From: DAIOGN01 sp036745245
GTDB taxonomy: Bacteria > Zixibacteria > MSB-5A5 > JAUVRN01
Assembly (NCBI GenBank): GCA_036745245.1
Contig: DAIOGN010000142.1
Span: 1-7,396, forward strand
Reading direction: 5' to 3'
Length of the DNA stretch: 7,396 nucleotides
Every line of letters starts with the position of its first letter. Position 1 is the stretch's first letter. Of this stretch, positions 1-6,401 are shown piece by piece. The notes beneath the pieces were generated by a model. It made no database searches, was not told the origin of the DNA, and worked only from the letters and a program-made list of their open reading frames with translations. The position numbers were made by a program, and so were the translations under genes.

Positions 1-2154
1 TGTTATTACAACCTCGCCAATACGCGCGTGCAGTTGTTCGACTTTGACCTGGCCCGCACCCTGTACAGCCGCGGCCGCGAAACGTTCACGGCGCTGGGCG
101 ACCGCCTGCATGCCACGGGCTGCCTGTATGGACTGGCGTGGCTCCACATGCTGCAGGGCGACTTTCATCAGGCACTACGCGAGCTGTCCGAATGCGAAGC
201 GGTCTACCGCGAAGGCGGGCAGCGCCGCGAGCTGCTGCTCTGCCTCTTGGATCGGGCCGAGACCTATCTCTCCCTGGGGCTGTCCGCCGACGCGCGCCGA
301 ACCGCGCGGGAGGCGGTGCGCGTGGCGGGCCGACTGCACCTGAGCTACGAGCTGGCCAAGTCGCAGCTGTTCCTGGGACGCGCTCTGGCCGACCTGGGAC
401 ATCGGGCGGAGGCGGACACCCTGCTCAAGAAAGCCGAGTCCGCATTCGCAGCGCTCCAGAACCACGGCTTCCGGGCCGCCGCGCTCTTCAGCCGCGCACA
501 CTCGGGAACAGTGCCGGAGCAGACTCGGTTGCTTCAGGCGGCGCGGAAACAATTCGCGCTGGCCCAGCTGCCCCTGTGGGAGGCGGCCTGCGATCTGTTC
601 CGGATGGACCTGTCTCCACGGGAGCACGGCACCCGGCAACGGCTGGCGCGCAATCGGGCCGTGAACAGCGTGCCGCATCTGTCGGCCGGTTATCAGACGC
701 GCCTGGGCGATCTGGCGGCGCGACGTGGTCGCCTCAAAGAGGCGAAGCTGCACTGGGAACGCGCAGCCGGGACACTGGATGCGGTGCGCTCGCAACTTCC
801 GCCTGCACAGCGAGGAGCGTTCCTGCGCCGTTCTGCTGAACCGTTCGGTCGGCTGGTCAAGGCCTGCCTGCCGAATGATGCGGCGCTCGCTTCGGCGTGG
901 GCGGAGCGGCGTGTGCATGGCGGCCCATGGCAGGCGCCCGCGCATCTCTCCGCCAGACATCCGGAACGACGTCACATCGAAGAAAGCCTCGAGTCGCTGG
1001 CCCGCCAGGTGGCCGCCACGGCTGCACTCACTCAGTCGGGCCGACGTGGCAGCACCACAGGTCCGGCCCCCCGACATGCGCGGGCGCTACAGCATCGCCT
1101 TCGTCGCTCTCTCGCGGAGCTGGAGTCGCCCGCGACCATGCCCGCCTCCCCCGAAGAGTTGTGCGAACTCTTTCGCCGTGAATCTCAGAACTTACCCATC
1201 GTACAATTCGAGCCGCTGGGCGCCGATCTGCTCGCCTTCGTTCACCACCGGGGAGAGTGCAGGGTGCACACGTTCGTGGACGGCCTGTCTGTTCTCGCCC
1301 TCCAGATCGGACGCTGGCGCTTTCTCGTGGAAACGTCGGCCTACACACGCGGTCGATCGGAATCCGAGTTCGTGCGAGACGAAGAGCAGGCGCTCTCGCG
1401 ACTGGGCCGCTGGCTGCTCGACCCGCTGGAGCTTCCGCGCACGGAACGTCTCCTGATTCTGCCGGAGGGAAGCCTTCTCTCTGTGCCATGGCAGGCCGTC
1501 GTACTCAACGGGAGCCCGAGGCTCGAGTCCACTGACATCACTCTTTCGCCCAGCCTTCGACACTTCACTGCGGCCTCGGTTCACCGCGGGTCGGGTGCGG
1601 GACTCCGGCTGCACGTGGGCGCGCGAAGCGGGCTGTCGCATGTGGAAGCAGAAGTGGCGGCGGTGACCGCAGATTTTCCCCTGGCGGAGGTCCACGTGTT
1701 TGACCCCAGCCGTCGCGCAGACTGGATGACCGGGGAGCCGGCGTCCGTCTGGCATTACACGGGCCACGCCACGTTGCGCGCGGACAATCCGTTCTACTCC
1801 GCGCTGGAATTGGCCGACGGGCCGTTGTTCGCGGCCGATCTCCATCTTCATCCGGGCCGGCCGCGGCTGGTGACGCTGGCGGCGTGTCGAACGGGCCCGC
1901 ACTCGCGACTGCCGGGCGACGAGGCGACAGGGTTTGTGCAGGCGCTCCTCGAAATGGGAGCCGGGAGCGTGGTGGCAAGTCATTGGGCCGTGGCCGATGT
2001 GTCCACGGCGTCCTGGATGGCGGAGTTTTACAGACAGTTCCTGGGTGGCGCCACGGTGTCCCGCTCCGTGCGCATGGCTGCCCTGGCCGTGAGGGAACAT
2101 CACCCCAGGGTGTATCACTGGGGCGCCTTCGCGGTGTACGGAAGCGGACAATGA
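1..2154 (+). CDS. TPR-CHAT domain protein (caspase-like cysteine peptidase), 5'-truncated
   Basis: The frame is open from base 1 (CYYNLANTR...) to TGA at 2152-2154, so the true start lies upstream; the GTG at 28 falls inside a TPR helix and is not a start. 717 residues are visible. Residues ~1-260 are paired amphipathic helices of TPR type, for example LHATGCLYGLAWLHMLQGDF, RAETYLSLGLSADARRTA and FLGRALADLGHRAEADTL, with a late unit YQTRLGDLAARRGRLKEAKL. An Arg-rich linker follows (~280-380). Residues ~385-717 are a CHAT domain (Caspase HetF Associated with TPRs). The catalytic His is in HYTGHA (codon 1765-1767) and the Cys in LAACRTG (1885-1887), followed by GDEATGFVQALLEMGAGSVVAS and the terminal YHWGAFAVYG typical of the family. 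CHAT proteins are caspase-fold peptidases; known examples act in regulated proteolysis, including activation of partner proteins. No signal peptide is visible, but the N-terminus is missing. The stop overlaps ATG of a small ORF, and the secreted S8 protease follows, so co-transcription is likely. The substrate is unknown. Confidence 0.93.
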   Translation, partial: CYYNLANTRVQLFDFDLARTLYSRGRETFTALGDRLHATGCLYGLAWLHMLQGDFHQALRELSECEAVYREGGQRRELLLCLLDRAETYLSLGLSADARRTAREAVRVAGRLHLSYELAKSQLFLGRALADLGHRAEADTLLKKAESAFAALQNHGFRAAALFSRAHSGTVPEQTRLLQAARKQFALAQLPLWEAACDLFRMDLSPREHGTRQRLARNRAVNSVPHLSAGYQTRLGDLAARRGRLKEAKLHWERAAGTLDAVRSQLPPAQRGAFLRRSAEPFGRLVKACLPNDAALASAWAERRVHGGPWQAPAHLSARHPERRHIEESLESLARQVAATAALTQSGRRGSTTGPAPRHARALQHRLRRSLAELESPATMPASPEELCELFRRESQNLPIVQFEPLGADLLAFVHHRGECRVHTFVDGLSVLALQIGRWRFLVETSAYTRGRSESEFVRDEEQALSRLGRWLLDPLELPRTERLLILPEGSLLSVPWQAVVLNGSPRLESTDITLSPSLRHFTAASVHRGSGAGLRLHVGARSGLSHVEAEVAAVTADFPLAEVHVFDPSRRADWMTGEPASVWHYTGHATLRADNPFYSALELADGPLFAADLHLHPGRPRLVTLAACRTGPHSRLPGDEATGFVQALLEMGAGSVVASHWAVADVSTASWMAEFYRQFLGGATVSRSVRMAALAVREHHPRVYHWGAFAVYGSGQ

Positions 2155-2222
2155 ACACAGAAACCAGACTCGGGCCGGCGTCCTACGGCGCCAACTTGAA
2201 GCGGGAGAGGTGGGCGGTATGA
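2151..2222 (+). CDS. possible 23-codon coupling ORF between CHAT and S8 genes
   Basis: ATG at 2151 overlaps the CHAT stop as ATGA (2151-2154), and its own TGA (2220-2222) overlaps the protease ATG as ATGA (2219-2222). The peptide begins MNTETRLGPASYG and ends KRERWAV; it is basic at the C-terminal end, with no membrane segment or recognisable domain. A weak purine-rich stretch (GGAAGCGG, 2140-2147) precedes it within the CHAT gene, but its spacing of about three bases is short. It may be a genuine leader whose translation carries ribosomes from the CHAT gene into the protease gene. Equally it may be an open frame by chance across a 64-base spacer, since ATGA at both ends is suggestive rather than proof. 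Confidence 0.3.
   Translation: MNTETRLGPASYGANLKRERWAV
2203..2210 (+). promoter_or_regulatory. ribosome binding site of S8 protease gene
   Basis: The purine-rich stretch GGGAGAGG lies eight bases before ATG 2219. It decides the start in favour of ATG 2219 over the in-frame GTG at 2210, which overlaps this site and would have none of its own. Starting at ATG 2219 also gives a normal signal peptide beginning MRANLRW. Confidence 0.7.
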
Positions 2223-5200
2223 GAGCGAACCTGCGGTGGATTCGGACAGCGCTGACTGTCCTTATGATGTGGCCTCTGACGACTCAGGCCAATGAACCCG
2301 GCTCCGGGCAGACCGAGATCGGGGCGCAGACACCCGGAGACGTGGGCACACCCCCACCCGCCTACGCCGCGGCGCAACTGGTGGTGAAACCAAAGGCCGG
2401 CGCGACTCCGGCCGAATTCTTGGAAGACGGAGCCGCGCTGGGTCTTTTGGGATCGCTCGCACACTCCCCTGCGTTCCTGCTGGATCTTGTGCCCGGCGCA
2501 AACCTCGACTCCGCCGCGGAAGCGTTGATCGCCTCCGGGCACGTGACCTACGCTCACCCCAACTATCTGTTCAACACGTTGCATCCCGTGCAGGGCAGCT
2601 ACCCCTTCCCGGATGTGAACAGCGTGGGTGAGTACGCCGGTCAGGCGGCGTCTTTGGCGCTCTCTCTCGTCTCCGCACACACGCGTGCCACGGGCTCCGG
2701 AACCAGAGTCGGTGTGATCGACGCGGGTGTGGATCTGTCGAACCCTCTGCTTGCAGGCGTGGTCGTGGCGGGACACGATTTCGTGGACGACGACGACCTT
2801 CCGCAGGATGAACCCGGGGGCGCGTGTTCCGGCCATGGAACGTTTGTGGCGGGGATGATCCACCTCGTGGCGCCGGATGCACAGAAGGCGGCGTACCGGG
2901 TGGCCGACCGTGAGGGCCGTGGCGACGGATTCACCCTGGCACGGGCCATCGAAGCAGCCGTGGATGNNNNNNNNNNAACATCAGCCTGGTGCTCATGAAG
3001 CGTCACCTCGCGGTGCGTGACGCCATCCTGTACGCCGAATCCCAGGGCGTGCTCGTGGTGGCCGCGGCAGGTAATTCCGCCTCCTCCACTCCGATGTACC
3101 CCGCCGCCGAGACGGGTGCGATGGCGGTGGGTGCACTCGACGACACAGACAAGCGCGCCTCGTTTTCGTCCTACGGTTCACACCTCTCCGTGTGCGCGCC
3201 CGGAGTGGAACTCTATTCGATTTATGATCAGGGCTACGCCTGGTGGAGCGGTACGAGCTTTGCCGCACCGCTGGTCGCCGGGGCCGCCGCCCTGGTGGCG
3301 GAGAGATTGCCCTCCGCCTCGGGCAACATGCTTCGCGGCGTGCTGGAGCTGACGGCTGCCGATCTCGACGGGCAGAATCCCACGTTGCCGGGCATGCTCG
3401 GCGCCGGCCGCATCGATCCCGTGGCCGCTCTCGACTATACGACCGGTCCGGAGTGGGCCACGGCGACACCGGACACGCTCTTTTTCACGCACCAGGTCGG
3501 CCGACTGTATCTCCTGGCGCCGTTCGAGTACGTGCACCTGACGTCCACGAATGCACCGGCTGCGTATTTCGCGGAAGTCATCGGCCCGGACAGTGCCTTC
3601 ACGTGGGTCTCCGACTCCGTGGGCAGCACGCCGGATTCGGTGAGAGTGGAGATTTCACCACCCAACGTGCCGGGGACGTTCATCAATACTGTCGTGTTCC
3701 ACGTGGAGGGCGTCGCCGAGCCGGCCCGGGTGGTGGTACATCTTGAGGTGGAGGATCAGGACTCCGCGGCGGTCCAGGCATGGGTGGTACCCGACATGCT
3801 GTACTTCCAGGCGCAGGCAGGTGTGGAAGTGCTTCTGTCCCAGCCGGTGCTCGTCGCTTCGCAGCCGGAGGGGCTTCCGTACACGGTTCTGGTACTTCCC
3901 GGCAGCGGCCTCACCTNNNNNNNNNNCGATCGCACGTCAGGCGTGACGCATGACACGGTCACCGTACTAGTGTCACCGGCGAACGCCTTCAGCCCGGGCA
4001 TGTATGAGGACACCGTGGTGTTCCAGGTGGAAGGGGTCCCCTATCCGATTCCGCTGTTCGTGATGATCTACATCATGGACTCGCTGCCCACTCCGTCGGC
4101 CACCACGTTCGTGGTCGACACCGTGGCGACCGGTTCAGGCACCGACGTGACTGTCGGCGTGCGAACGGCCACATCCGACGGAGCCTGGGGTGGATTCGCG
4201 TTCCTGCTCGACTATCCGGCCAGCACGCTGGAGCTTCAGGATGCGGTGCAGGGACAGTTCTTCGCCGACTGCGACTGGGAGTACTTTGCGTACCGCACCG
4301 TATCCGCCGGTCGGCTGTACATCACCGGCCTCGCCGAAATAAACAATGCGACGCACCCGTCATGTCTGAGCCCGGGTTCCGGCGCCGAGCTGGCCCGCAT
4401 TACGTTTCACGTGGCCGACGACAGCGCACCCGGTTGCACGACGGCTCCGATCAGATTCTGGTGGGGGGACTGCTCCGATAACGCGATCTCCGACCCGACG
4501 GGTGGCCAGATCACGCTGGTTTCCACCGCCTCCGGATCGGTGCGGGACTACGACGGTTCCGACCTCACGGGGTCGCCCGGCTACGGGGGACCGCCCGAGC
4601 CGTGTCCGGACGGCATCACCATTCTGCGCACGTCACGATTTCAGAACGGCGCGGTGATGATCGGCTGCGACTCGCCGCCGCCGCCGGCCGACACCGCGTG
4701 GGCCATGCCTTCCTCGCTGTACTTCACGACGGTGGAGGGATTCGTTCCCACGGTCATGCTCTCGCAGTGGGTGTACCTGTACGCTTCCGGAGCCCCCAGG
4801 CCGTATGTGGCCGGAGTGGTTGCATCGGATCCTGTCTTTACCCACTTCCTGGACAGTACCGGCTGGACCAACGACTCCGTCGAAGTACTGGTGAATCCTG
4901 TCGGACAGACGGCGGGGACCTACCAGAATACCGTACGCTTCTATGTGAACGGGGTCAGTCAACCGGCGGTGGTGAACGTCTTTCTCACCGTGCAGACCGA
5001 CCCCGTGGGTGGGAACGATACGGCGGCGGTGGTGCCGGCGCTCCTTACGGTGCAGGCGGCGGCGGGAAGCAGCACCCCGATTGAGCGCTCTGTGCTTCTG
5101 TATTCCACCAACGCCGGGGCCTTGTACTTCGCTGCCGCCTCGTCCTGGCCCAGTTTCCTGAGTGTCCCCGATTCTGTGGGCCACACTCCCGACACGGTGC

Positions 5201-5715
5201 GCGTATGGGTGGATCCATCGGGCCTTGCGGCAGGTCTGCACGAGGACACCATTCTGTTCGACGTGGCGGGCACCTCCTTCCCCGTGCGCCTGGCCGTGAG
5301 GCTGTTGCTCACATCGGGCGACACGATCCCGCCGGTGTCCCCGAAGAACTTCCCGAATCCGTTCAATCCGGAGACGCAGATTGCCTTCACCCTGCCCACG
5401 GCGGGGCGCGTGCAGCTTCTGGTGTACAACCTGCTCGGGGAACGTGTGGCCACGCTGGTCGATTCCGACCTGCCGGCCGGAGAACAGCGGTTCACCTGGA
5501 ACGGCACTTCGAAGGACGGCCGGGAGGCTCCCAGCGGCGTGTACTTCTACAGGCTCACAGTGAAAGACCAGGTCTACACCGGCAAGATGATGATGCGCTG
5601 CACGACGCACCCGCGGTCGGCGGGCAGCCNNNNNNNNNNGCTGAATCCCGAGCTACACACCGGCGCCCGCAACCTTACGCGGCTCTTCCACCTTCTGCCG
5701 CAACATCATAAATGA
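2219..5715 (+). CDS. secreted S8 (subtilisin-family) serine protease with BACON-like repeats, cohesin-like segment and FlgD/T9SS-type C-terminal domain; interrupted by assembly gaps
   Basis: An exported endopeptidase. ATG 2219 opens a signal peptide (basic MRANLRWIR, hydrophobic TALTVLMMWPL, likely cleavage after TQA, residue 24). A prodomain follows (QLVVKPKAGATPAEFL ... VTYAHPNYLF), then the S8 catalytic domain: Asp in VGVIDAGVD (2720-2722), His in SGHGTFVAGM (2834-2836), oxyanion Asn in AAAGNS (3073-3075) and Ser in SGTSFAAPLVAGAAAL (3256-3258), so the catalytic set is complete. After it come two ~95-residue Ig-like repeats (BACON-like), a cohesin-like segment (about 4096-4560, GSGTDVTVGV ... 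GGFAFLLDYPASTLEL), two more repeats, and a FlgD-like/T9SS type A sorting domain (5338-5601, NFPNPFNPETQIAF ... PSGVYFYRL). The frame changes across the Ns at 2967-2976: upstream codons are in frame 2 and downstream in frame 1. Because motifs continue on both sides, I read this as a wrongly sized gap. The 3' end is doubtful: after KMMMRC the frame runs through a third gap to TGA at 5713-5715 with no family resemblance. The T9SS route is inferred from the domain; no secretion genes are in view. Confidence 0.88.
2967..2976. other. assembly gap (10 N) inside S8 catalytic domain
   Basis: Ten Ns separate ...ARAIEAAVD from NISLVLMKR.... In S8 proteases this segment normally reads roughly AVD-x-GADVI-N-S, so only a handful of residues should be missing. 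One base (2966) is left over before the gap and the next codon starts at 2977, so the true missing length must equal 2 modulo 3, not 10. The placeholder length therefore produces a false frameshift. Confidence 0.9.
3469..3753 (+). repeat. BACON-like Ig repeat 1 of S8 protease
   Basis: Protein repeat of 95 codons, from PDTLFFTHQVG to VVVHLEVE, directly after the catalytic domain. Hallmarks shared with the other three copies: an opening L-x-F strand, a central FTWVSDSVGSTPDSVRV, a P-x-x-x-x-G-T/Y turn, D/N-TVVFHVEGV, and a closing alternating-valine strand. The BACON/Ig-like assignment rests on this strand pattern and is an inference. Confidence 0.75.
3790..4077 (+). repeat. BACON-like Ig repeat 2 of S8 protease (contains a gap)
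   Basis: Protein repeat of about 96 codons, from PDMLYFQAQAG to FVMIYIM, with the same core: SGVTHDTVTVLVSP, then GMYEDTVVFQVEGVPYPIP. The ten Ns at 3917-3926 fall just before the DRTSG turn. Alignment with copies 1 and 3 predicts three or four missing codons there, which fits the drawn gap. Confidence 0.72.
3917..3926. other. assembly gap (10 N) inside repeat 2
   Basis: Ten Ns interrupt ...GSGLT and DRTSGVTHDTV.... The frame is preserved across this gap (one base before, one after, so the missing length equals 1 modulo 3), unlike the gap at 2967. By comparison with the sister repeats the true loss is about 7 or 10 bases. Confidence 0.85.
4708..4995 (+). repeat. BACON-like Ig repeat 3 of S8 protease
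   Basis: Protein repeat of 96 codons, from PSSLYFTTVEG through FTHFLDSTGWTNDSVEVLV and GTYQNTVRFYVNGVSQP to VVNVFLTVQ. It follows the Cys-rich cohesin-like insert and is separated from it by a proline run (DSPPPPADTAW). Confidence 0.75.
5035..5313 (+). repeat. BACON-like Ig repeat 4 of S8 protease
   Basis: Protein repeat of 93 codons, from PALLTVQAAAG through FLSVPDSVGHTPDTVRVWV and GLHEDTILFDVAGTSFP to LAVRLLLT. It leads directly into the C-terminal sorting domain that begins at 5338. Confidence 0.75.
5630..5639. other. assembly gap (10 N) at the 3' end of the S8 gene
   Basis: Ten Ns follow KMMMRC-TTHPRSAGS. FlgD/T9SS C-terminal domains normally end within a few residues of the K-M-hydrophobic strand, so the real stop may lie in or near this gap. 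The in-frame continuation to 5715 may be chance, and the gap could hold more than ten bases. Confidence 0.8.
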
Positions 5716-5793
5716 TAGCGCCTTAGCCAGTGTCCAGGGAGTGCACAACAGGTTGGTCCGCGAGTTGCTCCTGAGGGTGGCAAATCCGGCCCT

Positions 5794-5798
5794 GGGAG
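5794..5798 (+). promoter_or_regulatory. ribosome binding site of lipoprotein gene
   Basis: GGGAG sits six bases before TTG 5805. It supports that non-ATG start, which also yields a basic-then-hydrophobic lipoprotein signal beginning MKATPVV. No ATG or GTG gives a comparable signal sequence. Confidence 0.6.
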
Positions 5799-5804
5799 AC
5801 CTCC

Positions 5805-6398
5805 TTGAAAGCTACCCCCGTTGTGTTCCGAGGGGCCCTCGCGGCCCTCACACTCACTGCGCTCGCCTGCGGCTGCTCCAAGGAGCGCATCGTCGAATCC
5901 ACTGAGTACGTGGAGAAAGTGGAGTACGTCCAGCTCCCCGGAGACACGGTGCTCGAGATCCGGACGGTGTACGACACCGTCCGTGTCACGGACACCGTGC
6001 AGCTGGTGGACACGGTAAACACGCAGACCGGATCCGGGGCCAACGCCTCGCTCGCCATCGCGGCACTGCAATTCCACACGGATCCGCTCGTGCTTGAATT
6101 CGCAGAGGCGGAGTTCGGCCTCACCGACGGCTGGATCTTCTACCTGTCGTCACTTCAGCTGGCGGCCGAATCGCCGTCTCCCGGTGTGTTCGACCTGTTC
6201 GGCTACATCGACTTCTGGGCGCCCGACTGGTCGGGCTACTATCCACTTGAATTCGGGTGGCGACTCACCTACAAGGGCGGCGATGCGGCCAACCCCGCCA
6301 ACTGGACCCAGACCGAACCGCCCTCAGCCGTTGCCGGGCACACTCCCGGCCTGAGACGAATCACCGACGCCGAACGCGCGACGCAGACCGCTCGTTAG
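5805..6398 (+). CDS. putative lipoprotein of unknown function with DTV-periodic stalk
   Basis: 197 codons from a TTG start with a good ribosome site to TAG at 6396-6398. The N-terminus MKATPVVFRGALAALTLTALACGCS is a lipoprotein-type signal: LALAC-style residues lead to Cys22 with a second Cys at 24, and either could be the lipidated residue, so the protein is probably membrane-anchored. Residues ~28-70 form a polar, valine-rich stalk with a six-residue period (YDTVRVTDTVQLVDTV) after two EYVEKVEYV-like units. The remainder is rich in aromatics (GWIFYLSSL, FGYIDFWAPDWSGYYPLEFGW) and looks like a compact beta domain ending in a polar, charged tail. I do not recognise the family. It lies 89 bases after the annotated protease stop, on the same strand and could be co-transcribed, but the gap at 5630 leaves this open. 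The stop overlaps that of the convergent helicase gene. Confidence 0.72.
   Translation: MKATPVVFRGALAALTLTALACGCSKERIVESTEYVEKVEYVQLPGDTVLEIRTVYDTVRVTDTVQLVDTVNTQTGSGANASLAIAALQFHTDPLVLEFAEAEFGLTDGWIFYLSSLQLAAESPSPGVFDLFGYIDFWAPDWSGYYPLEFGWRLTYKGGDAANPANWTQTEPPSAVAGHTPGLRRITDAERATQTAR
5961..5983 (+). repeat. perfect 10-bp inverted repeat inside lipoprotein gene
   Basis: Arms CGGACGGTGT (5961-5970) and ACACCGTCCG (5974-5983) pair perfectly around a three-base ACG loop. A second small palindrome, CCGTG-T-CACGG (5981-5991), abuts it. The site encodes R-T-V-Y-D-T-V-R. ACGGTG for TV and GACACCGT for DTV are partly reverse complements, so the repetitive protein code explains part of the symmetry. 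Confidence 0.7.
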
Positions 6399-6401
6399 CG
6401 G
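6388..6401. other. short stem-loop over the convergent stop codons
   Basis: CCGCT (6388-6392) and AGCGG (6397-6401) form a five-base-pair stem with a CGTT loop that contains part of both stop codons. No T-tract follows on either strand, so it is at best a weak pause or terminator element. It may also be chance in GC-rich sequence. Confidence 0.3.

Noticed and set aside
28..30. GTG as the start of the CHAT protein
   Set aside because: The frame is open to base 1 and the residues before it (YYNLANTR) continue the TPR helix; the gene is truncated by the window edge.
175..1077. Long minus-strand frame opposite the TPR region
   Set aside because: Composition and lack of motifs show a GC-driven shadow of the TPR coding frame.
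1192..2151. Long minus-strand frame opposite the CHAT gene
   Set aside because: Antisense shadow of a high-GC gene; its translation is Arg/His/Pro/Gly-rich without any domain.
1..2154. CHAT protein as the TPR-CHAT subunit of a CRISPR-guided caspase
   Set aside because: No Cas7-11/gRAMP gene or CRISPR repeats are in the window, and TPR-CHAT architecture is widespread outside CRISPR systems.
2210..2212. GTG as the start of the S8 protease
   Set aside because: It overlaps the best ribosome site, which instead suits ATG 2219, and it would add three residues before a normal signal peptide.
4633..5610. Long minus-strand frame opposite the protease repeats
   Set aside because: Low-complexity, Arg/His-rich translation and full overlap with a well-supported gene mark it as a shadow frame.
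2219..5715. Protease as a true pseudogene because of the frame change
   Set aside because: The change coincides exactly with an N run and all catalytic residues are intact on both sides.
5716..5804. Factor-independent terminator or promoter between protease and lipoprotein
   Set aside because: No stable stem followed by a T-tract, and no spaced -35/-10 pair, could be found by eye.
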